Source: Phycisphaerales bacterium (lineage in GTDB: Bacteria > Planctomycetota > Phycisphaerae > Sedimentisphaerales > Anaerobacaceae). From it: a stretch of 64,000 bases of DNA. The translations under genes were made by a program, and so were the position numbers. This document shows, one piece after another, positions 24,220 to 32,829 of this stretch. The stretch covers positions 1-64,000 of the forward strand of contig PMZJ01000024.1 of the NCBI GenBank assembly GCA_003170415.1, written 5' to 3'. The notes beneath the pieces were generated by a model that saw only the letters and a list, made by a program, of their open reading frames with translations, did no database searches and had not been told where the DNA came from. Each line of letters starts with the position of its first letter. The first letter of the stretch is position 1.

Positions 24220-25086
24220 TCAGCTTCTAATACTCCTGTCCATCAGGAGGATGATTCTGTCGAAGCGGTCAGGGGGCACCTGACTTTTGAGAATCTTGCG
24301 AATCTGGCTCATAGGCGTTCGCTGGGTGGTGTGTGTAACAACAACATACTGGTTGTTAAGCTCAGCAATCAATTTCACAAATTCATCGATGTGCATATGT
24401 CTGCCGGCATGGGCCCTGTCGGCGTGCTCGTCAACATAAAAGGTGCATTCGGCGATTAGGATTTTGCTTTCGGCGATATAATTCAACTGTGAGAAATCGA
24501 CATACTGGGTGTCGCCGAGGTAAGTTACAATCGGTATCTCAATGGGATTATCGATTGCAACGCCCTGCTTTTTCAATTCGACAATCTGCGGGCCTGAGAG
24601 ATTGGCAAATTCCTGTTTTATTTTTTTTCGTTTTTCTATTACGGTGAAGCCGACAGACCCCCTGCTGTGCTTCGTGGGGAATACGCGGGCAACCAGGTTC
24701 GGTTTTATCTGAAACTCGTCGCCGGGCTTGACGCCTACGAGATTGGCGGGGAGTTTGTTGCCATCGAGGCGCGCCCAGGCGTCGATGATGTCCTTAATGG
24801 GCGGGAGGAGATTTTCGGGCGCCAAAATCGTGCCTGCTGATTGTCCACAGAAATTGCGATGAGAAAGGTAATAGGCAATACCGGCGGCGTGGTCCATATG
24901 GCCATGTGTGAGCAGGACGTGATTTATGGGTATAATCTGGTCGGGGGCCTTGCCGATATCGAAACAGACGTCGAGCTGAGGCACCGCGATGACGGTTTCT
25001 TCGCCGGCAATCGAATAGCCGATTATATCCAGGTCATCTATCGTAATCTTCGCTAAGTTATGGCTTGGCATATAGTTCTTCGTCAA
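24220..25086 (-). CDS. Ribonuclease Z-like metallo-beta-lactamase-fold protein
   Basis: A 288-residue MBL-fold hydrolase. The metal-binding motif is LLTHGHMDHAAG at about residues 58-69, with further ligands in TKHSRGSVGF, the AECTF strand and the C-terminal VVTHTTQR. This layout is that of RNase Z/ElaC-type phosphodiesterases, which process tRNA 3' ends. Length is close to that of short-form RNase Z. A general MBL phosphodiesterase remains possible. It is convergent with the TMTC-like array and divergent from the DUF434 gene. Confidence 0.75.
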   Translation of the reverse strand: MTKNYMPSHNLAKITIDDLDIIGYSIAGEETVIAVPQLDVCFDIGKAPDQIIPINHVLLTHGHMDHAAGIAYYLSHRNFCGQSAGTILAPENLLPPIKDIIDAWARLDGNKLPANLVGVKPGDEFQIKPNLVARVFPTKHSRGSVGFTVIEKRKKIKQEFANLSGPQIVELKKQGVAIDNPIEIPIVTYLGDTQYVDFSQLNYIAESKILIAECTFYVDEHADRAHAGRHMHIDEFVKLIAELNNQYVVVTHTTQRTPMSQIRKILKSQVPPDRFDRIILLMDRSIRS

Positions 25087-25151
25087 TTCTACATTCCCAA
25101 CTCGTAATTCACAATTGAGAATTTGGAATGAATCATTTAGAATTCCGAATT

Positions 25152-25877
25152 ATGCCTGACAAACGGCTTCATAGGGGGCAGCACCCTGCCGATGAAAAAT
25201 TTTTCAGGGAGACCTTGATACCGGGTATCCGGCGAGCGGTTGCGGATTATTCGCTTTTGCTGAGCAAGGGTTATGCTGAAAAAAGTTCGCTGAAGCTTGT
25301 GGGCGACCGATTCACACTTACTGAAAGACAGCGATTAGCGGTGATGCGAAGCGCCTGCTCGGATGAACAGCAATCCGGCCGTAAAAGCCGACAGTTGGAT
25401 ATTAACGCCGTCGCCGGACAAATGATAGCAATTGACGGGTATAATGTTTTAATAACGATTGAGGCGGCGATGAGCGGAGGGTTGATTTTCAGGGGACGGG
25501 ACGGGTGCTGCAGGGATTTGGCGAGCATTCACGGAACATATCGCAGGGTCAGTGAAACACAACCCGCCATCGAACTTATAGGCGGATTTCTGCAACAAAT
25601 CGGGATAAACCAAGCACTGTGGTTGTTGGACAGTCCGGTTTCAAACAGCGGTCGCCTCAAAACACTTATCAGAGAAATCGCAGAGAAGAATGGGTGGGGA
25701 TGGGAAATTGAGCTTGTGATAAGCCCGGATGCAGTGCTGATAAAAGGCGAAAAAATAGTCGCAAGCAGTGACAGCGTTATTTTGGATAAATGCGGCAGAT
25801 GGGTCGATTTGGCAGGTGAAATCATAAAAAAACAGATACCGGCAGCGAAAATAATCGACCTCGACATTAAACTCTAA
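25152..25877 (+). CDS. DUF434-type protein
   Basis: About 241 residues, cytoplasmic, of unknown function. The N-terminal part (HRGQHPADEKFFRETLIPGIR, in which basic and aromatic residues are conserved) matches DUF434. The C-terminal part (IDGYNVLITIEAA, GLIFRGRDGCCRDL) matches the domain that usually accompanies it. The start MPDKRLHRG is chosen because the 24 bases upstream look like intergenic repeat sequence; no strong ribosome site is seen at either start. Confidence 0.65.
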   Translation: MPDKRLHRGQHPADEKFFRETLIPGIRRAVADYSLLLSKGYAEKSSLKLVGDRFTLTERQRLAVMRSACSDEQQSGRKSRQLDINAVAGQMIAIDGYNVLITIEAAMSGGLIFRGRDGCCRDLASIHGTYRRVSETQPAIELIGGFLQQIGINQALWLLDSPVSNSGRLKTLIREIAEKNGWGWEIELVISPDAVLIKGEKIVASSDSVILDKCGRWVDLAGEIIKKQIPAAKIIDLDIKL

Positions 25878-26017
25878 CTGCTTGCAAATGAAGCACTTAC
25901 GCTTAGGCGTTTCTTGAATTAACCAATTTTTAACAGATTTGCTGCCGCGTTTTAGGCGGCCGCGCATTTATAATCGTGATGATAGCAAGAAATTTACAAT
26001 TCGATTTAGAGAGTAGA

Positions 26018-26611
26018 ATGATGAGCATAACCGAACTTAGTGGTTTTGCCTTCGAGCCGGACCCGATGACGCAGGCAAAGAGTGACCCCGGGGCCTTCAC
26101 AAGGTTATATTTACGTCACTACGATGCTATCTTCAGGTATTGTGCACACCGGCTCTTTGAGAGAACCACGGCAGAGGACATCACATCGGAAGTTTTCCTG
26201 AAAATGGTGGAGAACTTCCAGACGTTCGACGGCAATGAGAAGCAATTCCGGAACTGGCTTTACCGGATAGCGACTAACGCCGTCAACGAACACATGAGAA
26301 AGACCGCCCGCCGAAGCGCGATATTAACCTGGGTACAGTGGGGGTCGAGTAAAGCAGGTGTCGATGAGGGCGCTGCGGCTGACGAGTCGCAGGATAAACA
26401 GGCCGTCATCAAAAAGGCGTTGCTCACGTTAAAGCCGGAAGAACAAGCTATCGTCACAATGCGTTTTTTTGAAAACCTGAAAATAGAAGAAATCGCCGAG
26501 GTGGTCGGCACAAGCGCCGGAACGGTCCGCAGTCAGTTATCGCGGGCAATGGAAAAACTGCGAAAGCATATCTCTTCAGCCCAAATCGACGGGCAGGAGG
26601 TGACACTATGA
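26018..26611 (+). CDS. ECF-type RNA polymerase sigma factor
   Basis: About 197 residues, cytoplasmic. Region 2 includes FTRLYLRHYDAIFRYCAHRL and the -10-recognising helix around TTAEDITSEVFLKMV. Region 4 includes KPEEQAIVTMRFFENLKIEE and the helix-turn-helix VVGTSAGTVRSQLSRAMEKL. The linker is short, as in group 4 sigmas. The start is ATG 26018 or 26021; both lie behind GAGAG. Its stop overlaps the start of the next gene (ATGA), so the membrane-anchored partner is probably its anti-sigma regulator. Confidence 0.9.
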   Translation: MMSITELSGFAFEPDPMTQAKSDPGAFTRLYLRHYDAIFRYCAHRLFERTTAEDITSEVFLKMVENFQTFDGNEKQFRNWLYRIATNAVNEHMRKTARRSAILTWVQWGSSKAGVDEGAAADESQDKQAVIKKALLTLKPEEQAIVTMRFFENLKIEEIAEVVGTSAGTVRSQLSRAMEKLRKHISSAQIDGQEVTL

Positions 26612-27798
26612 ATCCTAACGAAAGAAAACTTGAAGAACTTATGAGCAAGATGACATTCGACGACAAGCCGGATTACCGTCACCGCGATAAGCTGGAACAG
26701 GAACTGCTGGCTGCTTTTGCACGACGCCAATGGCAACAAGAAAGACAATCCCGTCAAAACGGGGTTTGGAGAACGATTATGCAAAACAAACCAATGAGAT
26801 TAGTAGCAGCAGCGGCTGTCATTGCCATCACAGGCCTGGTGTGCGTTCAGTTCCTGACTGGAACGAACGCTTATGCCCAGGTCGTTCAGGAAATTAGAAA
26901 CGCTCGCACAGTGGTCTATACGCTGATAACTCAGACCAATCAGGGTAATGGCGAGACGGTGAAAACAGACATGGCTTATAAGGAACCGGGCCATTTGCGA
27001 ACAACAACCATTGACGGTTATACCTGTATTGTTGATAGCACCAGCGGAAAAATGATATCTATCGTCCCACAAGGCGGCTATGCCCTCGGAGAGATAAACA
27101 TCACAAAACAAACCAGTGCAGGGGGATATTTGGCATCAATTGAGGCAATGAAGAACCTGCCTGCCAAAGCAGATGATAAGCTCGGCGAAAAAGAAATAGA
27201 CGGCGTTGACTGCGACGGATACCGGGTAACACAGGGCGACCTTACCACGACGGTCTGGATAGACACAAAGACAGGTGAGCTTGTGCAGGTAGAGCAGAAA
27301 TACACAAGCGCCCCTGGAATGAACAGGATAATCAAGAACATCAAGTTCGATGTCGAGCTGGACGATTTGCTGTTCAGTTTGACGCCACCGGCCGGATATC
27401 AGCCGTTTGGTGTAGAGCTTAAGGGTGATTCTGCCATCCAGACAGAAGAAACTTTTGTCAACTGGCTGCGGTGGTGGGCCAATGGGAATACCGATGAGAC
27501 ATTCCCACCGATGGTGGCCGGGGCTGAGATAGCCAAGGTCTGTATGGATATGGCCAAACAGGGCAAACTCAAGGCCTCTGCGTGGGATAAGGTCGATCCC
27601 AGCCGGATGTTCAACGCATTGCTTTTCGTGGCCAAACTACCCGCCAGCAGCAACTGGCGATATGCAGGTAGTGGCGTAAAGGTGAACACCCCCGATACAC
27701 CGATATTCTGGTATCGCCCTGCCGGCAGCCAGATGTATCGCGTCATCTACGCGGACTTGACAGTGCGTGAGGTGGCTGAGGACCAGTTGCCTAAGTAA
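26608..27798 (+). CDS. Membrane-anchored LolA-like protein, probable anti-sigma partner
   Basis: A 396-residue protein. The N-terminal cytoplasmic part of about 65 residues (MNPNERKLEELMSKMTFDD) is followed by one membrane segment (LVAAAAVIAITGLVCVQFL) at about residues 68-86. The rest is a large extracytoplasmic beta-rich domain of the outer-membrane lipoprotein-sorting (LolA/LolB-like) type, with DGYTCIVDSTSGKM and VWIDTKTGELVQVE. It is coupled to the sigma gene by a 4-base overlap. Sigma-LolA-like pairs of this kind are frequent in Planctomycetota. Direct sigma binding is inferred, not shown. Confidence 0.75.
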   Translation: MNPNERKLEELMSKMTFDDKPDYRHRDKLEQELLAAFARRQWQQERQSRQNGVWRTIMQNKPMRLVAAAAVIAITGLVCVQFLTGTNAYAQVVQEIRNARTVVYTLITQTNQGNGETVKTDMAYKEPGHLRTTTIDGYTCIVDSTSGKMISIVPQGGYALGEINITKQTSAGGYLASIEAMKNLPAKADDKLGEKEIDGVDCDGYRVTQGDLTTTVWIDTKTGELVQVEQKYTSAPGMNRIIKNIKFDVELDDLLFSLTPPAGYQPFGVELKGDSAIQTEETFVNWLRWWANGNTDETFPPMVAGAEIAKVCMDMAKQGKLKASAWDKVDPSRMFNALLFVAKLPASSNWRYAGSGVKVNTPDTPIFWYRPAGSQMYRVIYADLTVREVAEDQLPK

Positions 27799-27823
27799 TA
27801 AGCATCCTTTCCAAATACACACA

Positions 27824-27856
27824 CGCCGTCTGGCCAAATGCCCGACGGCGTTTTTT
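27824..27856 (+). terminator. Rho-independent terminator after the sigma operon
   Basis: CGCCGTC and GACGGCG form a perfect 7-bp stem followed by six T, 26 bases after the stop. Confidence 0.9.
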
Positions 27857-27860
27857 CTTA

Positions 27861-28979
27861 TTAAAGGGATTTCACTGCCTTACGAAGCTCGTCGCAGACA
27901 ATACCAACTTCGTCTTTGCTGAGATTATTATAGAAAGGCAAAGCTATAGTCCTTTCGGCGATTTTCTCGGTAACGGGGAAGTCGCCCGGCTTGAAACCGA
28001 ATCGCTCGACCATAAACGCCTGGAGGTGAACGGGTGTAAAATAGTTACTGACTTGGATACCGGCGTCGCGCATCATCTGCAAAACCTTCTCGCGATTCTG
28101 GCGAGTAAATTTGTCGGCGAGACGAACGACAAAGACGAACCAGTTGGTGTCACAGCCGGCGGGTTCGGTCGGAACAATCAGGCGGTCGTCGCCGGCGAGG
28201 TTTTCCTGATACCATTTGGCGACCTGTCTGCGTTTGCGTTTTATTTCCTCGATTCTCGAAAGCTGGACAATACCGAGGGCGCAGTTGATGTCGCTAAGAC
28301 GATAATTGAAGCCCAGCCGGACGTGACTGAGCCAACTGCCACCCGCCGCCCTGCCCTGATTACGAAGCGACACACACATATCCGCAAGTTTATCATCATC
28401 GGTGAGAATCATCCCGCCTTCGCCGGTGGTTATTTGCTTATTGGGATAGAAAGCGAAGACGCAAATATCGCCGAAAGTGCCGGCTTTTTTGCCGTTTAAG
28501 GCGGAACCGAGGGCCTCGCAGCTATCCTCGACAAAAGCAATTTTGTGCTTGTCGGCGATGCGGCGATATTTATCGAAGTCAGCGGTACTGCCAAAGGCCT
28601 CAATGGGAATAATCGCCTTTGTTTTTTTGGTAATCTTCTGTTCAATTTTATCCGGGGCGATGTTCAAAGTTACGGGGTCAATATCGACAAAGACGGGCTT
28701 GGCACCCACCATCAGGACAACGTTCGAAGTAGAGATAAAAGTAAAGGGCGTTGTGATTACCTCGTCTCCCGGCCCGATACCGAGGGCGAGCATACACAGA
28801 TACAGGCCGCTGGTACCGCTGTTGACGGCCACAGCCCGCTTTTTGCCTATATATTTAGCGAAGGCCTGCTCAAATTCCACCAGCTTTGGGCCAAGCGAAA
28901 GATTCGGGCTTTTGAGCACATCGGTAACTGCCTGAATTTCCCTGTCAGTAATATCAGGACGGGACAAAAATATACGCAT
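27861..28979 (-). CDS. DegT/DnrJ/EryC1/StrS-family sugar aminotransferase
   Basis: A 372-residue PLP-dependent aminotransferase acting on nucleotide-linked keto-sugars. The PLP lysine lies in AFYPNKQITTGEGGMI at about residue 185. Other family landmarks are AVNSGTSGLYLCMLAL near residue 55, VVEDSCEALGS-like (FVEDSCEALGS) and the C-terminal YFTPVHLQ. The ribosome site AAGGAG lies 8 bases upstream. It probably provides an amino sugar for envelope glycan or glycoprotein, in keeping with the dehydrogenases and TMTC-like genes, though it is not in their operon. Confidence 0.92.
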   Translation of the reverse strand: MRIFLSRPDITDREIQAVTDVLKSPNLSLGPKLVEFEQAFAKYIGKKRAVAVNSGTSGLYLCMLALGIGPGDEVITTPFTFISTSNVVLMVGAKPVFVDIDPVTLNIAPDKIEQKITKKTKAIIPIEAFGSTADFDKYRRIADKHKIAFVEDSCEALGSALNGKKAGTFGDICVFAFYPNKQITTGEGGMILTDDDKLADMCVSLRNQGRAAGGSWLSHVRLGFNYRLSDINCALGIVQLSRIEEIKRKRRQVAKWYQENLAGDDRLIVPTEPAGCDTNWFVFVVRLADKFTRQNREKVLQMMRDAGIQVSNYFTPVHLQAFMVERFGFKPGDFPVTEKIAERTIALPFYNNLSKDEVGIVCDELRKAVKSL

Positions 28980-29216
28980 AAACAGCTCCTTACAGCATCA
29001 AATACAGATTATACGAAAAGATAGATTCTACTGTTCAAACCCAAATTTGCCAAATACTTTCCACCCGCCCCGGCTTATGGGACGTAGTAATAAAGGCAAA
29101 GGCCAATATCAGTAATGCGGCTTGGAAGTGGGGTGGTTGTCCTAAACGGCATACATAGTAAAGCCGATAAATGACGTGCAAGCGGCAAAAAACCACTCTT
29201 AAACGGGAATATAAAA

Positions 29217-29795
29217 ATGGCAAAAGGCAAGAACGTATTAACGACAGGTGACGTGGCGAAGATTTGCAACGTAGCGCCGAGAACCGTGTCCAAATGGTTC
29301 GACAGCGGCCAGTTGAAGGGCTACCGGATACCGGGCAGCAAAGACCGGCGGATACCAGTCAATGAGCTGATACGGTTTATGAAACAGAATAATATGCCGG
29401 TGCCTACGCTGCCTGTCGGCAAAATGCGCGTTGTAATAGTGGACAACAATGCCGAATCGGCATCAACGCTGGCTGGGACACTGAGGGCAAAGTCGGACTA
29501 TGAGGTAATGGTGGCCAGGAACAATTTCGAGACCGGCACCGCAGTTCAACGATTTGAGCCGCACGTTCTGCTTGTGAACCTGCTGGCAAAAGACATCGAC
29601 GCGGCGGAAATATGCAGGAATATCCGGTCGGACGAAGAACTGCAGACCATCAAGATAATCGCCCTTGTGAACCACCTGGCTGGCGGCGAGGCGGCGGCAT
29701 TGCTGCAGAAAGGGTTTGACGGGTATGTTTCGATGCCCGCGGACGTTTCGGAGGTCGTCAGAAAAATAGAGGAGGCGACCGCCATAATCTATTAG
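29217..29795 (+). CDS. HTH / degenerate receiver-domain fusion regulator
   Basis: A 192-residue protein. Residues 5-55 are a MerR/excisionase-type winged HTH (VLTTGDVAKICNVAPRTVSK, then WFDSGQLKGYRIPGSKDRRI). Residues 68-190 are a response-regulator receiver fold. The receiver lacks key residues: the acidic pocket reads VIVDNNAES, the phosphoacceptor site reads VLLVNLLAKD with Asn in place of Asp, and the usual Lys before Pro is Met (YVSMPAD). It is therefore probably phosphorylation-independent. The DNA-binding domain is at the N-terminus, the reverse of ordinary response regulators. A terminator follows. Confidence 0.8.
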   Translation: MAKGKNVLTTGDVAKICNVAPRTVSKWFDSGQLKGYRIPGSKDRRIPVNELIRFMKQNNMPVPTLPVGKMRVVIVDNNAESASTLAGTLRAKSDYEVMVARNNFETGTAVQRFEPHVLLVNLLAKDIDAAEICRNIRSDEELQTIKIIALVNHLAGGEAAALLQKGFDGYVSMPADVSEVVRKIEEATAIIY

Positions 29796-29822
29796 CGGCA
29801 AACAACACGACTATCACAAGAA

Positions 29823-29854
29823 AGCCGGCATTAGTACCGGCTTCTTTCGTTTTG
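29823..29854 (+). terminator. Terminator after the HTH/pseudo-receiver gene
   Basis: AGCCGG and CCGGCT form the stem with an 8-nt loop, extended by AAG/CTT-type pairs, then TCTTTCGTTTT. It lies 28 bases after the stop. Confidence 0.7.
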
Positions 29855-29937
29855 CAAAAGCCGAATCACATAAAATCACCCTGCTGATTTTTTCTTCTTC
29901 AAAAAAAGCGGGTTTCCCCCTATAATTGAGGACGGTC

Positions 29938-30011
29938 GCGCTCGTAGCTCAGTAGGATAGAGCGCCGGTTTCCTAAACCGGAGGTCGTCAGTTCGAATCT
30001 GGCCGGGCGCA
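29938..30011 (+). tRNA. tRNA-Arg (anticodon CCU)
   Basis: A complete cloverleaf. Acceptor GCGCTCG pairs with CGGGCGC (one G-U pair), and the D-arm is GCTC/GAGC. The anticodon stem CCGGT/ACCGG has loop TTCCTAA (anticodon CCT, reading AGG). The T-arm is GTCAG/CTGGC with loop TTCGAAT, and the discriminator is A. CCA is not encoded. Confidence 0.95.
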
Positions 30012-30111
30012 TTGAGTTGTGTTGGTTAGATATGGCGTTTTTTTGTGAGTTATCGGGGGGAATCAATACCGTAAGAATCGACCGGCGGCGAGGTATCTGC
30101 CCGTTTATTTT

Positions 30112-30585
30112 TTAACTGCCGGTTCCAGTGCAGCCCGTTTTTTGAAGCTCAACAGCCGTATTTTCAGGTGCGTTGCCGGGCAGTTCGCTAAGTGTCCAGT
30201 ATAAGTTGAGGACTTTCATCGCCTCAACAAACTTCTTGTAATCCACGGGTTTTACTATATAACCGGCCACGCTAAATTTGAAGGTTTCCACTTTATCGCG
30301 GTCATCTTTCGAGGTTGTCAGCACAACCACGGGTATCTGTCTCCACTCATTGTCGGCCTTTGCCACATGGAGAAATTCTATGCCGTTCATTTTCGGCATA
30401 TTCAGGTCGAGCAGAATGACACAGGGCTTTTTGTCGGTATGTGTCTTCAGGTATTTTATCGCTTCCTCACCGTTGATTACCCGGACCAGCTCGTTAGTAA
30501 CCTTAAGCTCACTAAACGCACGTTTGACGGTCATAGCGTCCACACTATCGTCTTCAGCGAGCAGTATCGGCCTCAGATTTCGCAT
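30112..30585 (-). CDS. Single-domain response regulator (Rcp1/CheY-like), copy 1
   Basis: About 157 residues consisting of one receiver domain and a short tail. The acidic pair is in LLAEDDSVDA, the phosphoacceptor Asp in ILLDLNMPKMNG, Thr in VVLTTSKDD and Lys in YIVKPVDYKKF. No output domain is present, so it acts by protein-protein contact. Start 30585 is chosen for GAGGGAG upstream. It is a tandem paralog of 30763-31242; both share the C-terminal VLNLYWTLSELP-like motif. No histidine kinase is in the window. Confidence 0.88.
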   Translation of the reverse strand: MRNLRPILLAEDDSVDAMTVKRAFSELKVTNELVRVINGEEAIKYLKTHTDKKPCVILLDLNMPKMNGIEFLHVAKADNEWRQIPVVVLTTSKDDRDKVETFKFSVAGYIVKPVDYKKFVEAMKVLNLYWTLSELPGNAPENTAVELQKTGCTGTGS

Positions 30586-30762
30586 TTTTGACTCCCTCAC
30601 ATAATTCTTCCGTCGCGCATAAAACCTGGTGGTACTATCGGCACAAGCCACGGCTGATTTCAGAAGAAAATAGCCGTTTTCAAGGCAGGACAAAACTTTT
30701 TTTAAGAGCCGAGCTGTATATGTTCAGCATAAAAAATGTCCAGCGAGAACAACTCCGCTCAA

Positions 30763-31242
30763 TTATAGGACCTGGCAATCCCGCTTGTCAGAAGCAGACA
30801 ACAGCTCAACGTCTTTCTCCTCAAAGTCACAGTCCGGCAGTTCGCTGAGCGTCCAATAAAGGTCAAGGATTCTTATTGCCTCAACGAATCCCTTGTAATC
30901 GACGGGCTTGACTATGTAGCCGGCAGCGCTGCTATTAAAGCATTCACATCTATCCTGGTCGGCTTTGGAGGTGGTAAGAACAACCACGGGGATGCACTTC
31001 AATCTGTTATCGGCTTTTATGATTTTGAGGAATTCAACGCCATTCATCTTGGGCATATTCAGATCCAGAAGGATTACGCACGGCTTGGCGTTGGCGCTAT
31101 CCTGCAGGTGTTCCAGCGCCTGTTCGCCGTTGGTCACGCGAACGAGAGTATTAGTGACATGAAGGTCATTCAACGCTCTTTTCACCGTCATAGCATCAAC
31201 GGTGTCGTCTTCCACAAGGAGAATCGGTTTAAAACTGCGCAT
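30763..31242 (-). CDS. Single-domain response regulator (Rcp1/CheY-like), copy 2
   Basis: About 159 residues, a single receiver domain with all phosphorylation residues (LLVEDDTVDA, LLDLNMPKMNGVEF, VVLTTSKAD, YIVKPVDYKGF) and the tail ILDLYWTLSELP. It is the upstream member of a tandem pair on the minus strand, separated from copy 1 by about 180 bases. The start is ATG 31242, with GGGA nine bases upstream; the longer frame begins at TTG. Confidence 0.88.
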   Translation of the reverse strand: MRSFKPILLVEDDTVDAMTVKRALNDLHVTNTLVRVTNGEQALEHLQDSANAKPCVILLDLNMPKMNGVEFLKIIKADNRLKCIPVVVLTTSKADQDRCECFNSSAAGYIVKPVDYKGFVEAIRILDLYWTLSELPDCDFEEKDVELLSASDKRDCQVL

Positions 31243-31569
31243 CTTGCTCAATCCCTAATAAAAAGTCCCGGAAAAGCTCTTCCCGTGCACTGTTAATCAA
31301 GACGCATAAAAGGACTCCGCAAACACTATCGACGTAACAAATAGGGAGTTTGATAAGGAAAACCCTCAATCAGGCACGGAATTTTACCTATATACCAAAG
31401 ATATTTTGGCATACTTATTGACAAAAGCTGTCACAGATGCGCCTATATCGCCATTGACGCCTGTTTATAGGACCTTGAAATCAGAAACAAAGTCGGCTTT
31501 CGCTGTGAGGTTAAGTGCTCTACAGGGCGACTCTGCTAAAGACAGAAAAACAAATCGGCAACAAGCAAA
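31243..31569. other. Intergenic region without recognised features
   Basis: About 330 AT-rich bases between the zinc-ribbon gene end and the response regulator. TTGACAAAAGCTGTCACAG at 31419 contains a -35-like TTGACA on the plus strand, but no plus-strand gene follows. Nothing else is supported. Confidence 0.4.
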
Positions 31570-31755
31570 TTAGAGAGCCATGGGTTTACACAAATTTTTA
31601 TCGCTGACGGCAACCCGGCCACATATTTTACATACGAATTTGGCGTTTTTCACAAGGGTTTTATATTCCCTTGGGTTGCTTAATTGAAAGCCAAGGTTGT
31701 TCAAATAACAAAGGTGTTTGTTGTGGCCTGCGTGCGGCATACTTATCTTTGCCAT
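31570..31755 (-). CDS. Small zinc-ribbon-like protein
   Basis: A 61-residue protein with a His-rich start (MPHAGHNKHLCYLN) and a CxxC pair (FVCKICGRVA) plus a further Cys (DKNLCKPM), probably a single metal site. The function is unknown. GGAG lies upstream. It follows the metal permease by 22 bases in the same direction and is probably in its operon. Confidence 0.65.
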   Translation of the reverse strand: MAKISMPHAGHNKHLCYLNNLGFQLSNPREYKTLVKNAKFVCKICGRVAVSDKNLCKPMAL

Positions 31756-31777
31756 TGCATTTATCTCCGTAAAAAAG

Positions 31778-32806
31778 TCAGTGCGTTAATCCTTTAGCCT
31801 GCGGTTTATGAATTATAGCAAAAGTTAGCACAATAAAAAGCATAATCGCGGAAACATATTGGACGAACTGTGGCATCATCCAGCCATGATGAGCAGTATG
31901 AGCAAATGTAACACCCTTGATAATATAATCGAGAACTATGCCGCTTAGCAATGCGCATCCGGCGACGGCAGCGAGGTAAGTTATCGCGGTGGCCCTGCCC
32001 ATAATTTTCCAGATAGTAACAATAGACGCAGCATTAGTAGCGGGACCTGTCATCAGGAAAACCAAAACGGCCCCCGGACTCACACCCTTCAACATCAGTG
32101 CGGCCGCAATCGGGACTGAAGCGGTTGCACAAACATACATCGGTATTCCCAAAAGCATCATCACAAACATCGGGAAAATGCCTGTTCCGAGTTTGTCCGC
32201 AAAGAAACCGTCAGGTACAAGGGCTGAAATGAACGCGGCGACAACCAGGCCGAGCAGCATCGCCTTGCCGATATCGCGGGGGAGCGTGATAAAGCCATAT
32301 CTGAACATTCGCGTAACGGGATTGCTTTTGTGCCCGCCGCAGCAACATTCATCCTCGCAACTCTGATTTTGTTGTGAGCCGTTTTCGAGAGAGTCGCCGA
32401 AAAGATTGACCATCACGCCGCCGACTATGCCGGTAACAAACGCCGCTATCGGTCTGAATATAGCGAAAACCGGGCCAAGCAGGGCATACGTGACAAAAAT
32501 GCTATCAACGCCTGTTTGCGGGGTCGAGAGCAAAAATGACACAGCCGCCCCCCTGCTTGCGCCGTGCTTGCGAAGTGACATTGTAACGGGGATGACGCTG
32601 CACGAGCACAAAGGCAGAGGCACACCAAAAAGAGACGCCTTTATAATAGGCCAAAGCCCCCTGCCGCCGAGATGCTTTTCAACAAGCTGCTTCGATACAA
32701 ACACGCTGAGCAATCCCGCCATAAAAAAACCGAACAACAGATACGGCGACATCTCAAGAACAGTGTTCCAGAAGCCAAACGCTATGGATTTCGCAAACTC
32801 TATCAT
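31778..32806 (-). CDS. SO_0444-type (DUF318/ArsP-like) metal efflux permease
   Basis: A 342-residue inner-membrane permease with about eight to nine hydrophobic segments. The conserved PLPLCSCSVIPVTMSLRKHG motif at about residue 60 is typical of this family; its second copy-like stretch is PMYVCATASVPIAAALMLKG. A cytoplasmic loop holds CEDECCCGGHK, a likely metal-binding cluster. Proposed substrates in the family are Cu/Zn or organoarsenicals. It lies 23 bases downstream of the ferredoxin gene and belongs to the Hcp operon. Confidence 0.85.
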   Translation of the reverse strand: MIEFAKSIAFGFWNTVLEMSPYLLFGFFMAGLLSVFVSKQLVEKHLGGRGLWPIIKASLFGVPLPLCSCSVIPVTMSLRKHGASRGAAVSFLLSTPQTGVDSIFVTYALLGPVFAIFRPIAAFVTGIVGGVMVNLFGDSLENGSQQNQSCEDECCCGGHKSNPVTRMFRYGFITLPRDIGKAMLLGLVVAAFISALVPDGFFADKLGTGIFPMFVMMLLGIPMYVCATASVPIAAALMLKGVSPGAVLVFLMTGPATNAASIVTIWKIMGRATAITYLAAVAGCALLSGIVLDYIIKGVTFAHTAHHGWMMPQFVQYVSAIMLFIVLTFAIIHKPQAKGLTH

Positions 32807-32829
32807 ATTCCTACTCCGGCTCAGGCCGG

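Noticed and set aside
25128-25151. Upstream ATG for the DUF434 gene
   Set aside because: The 24 bases are AATTC/GAATT-type repeat sequence like intergenic DNA nearby, and the domain starts at the later Met.
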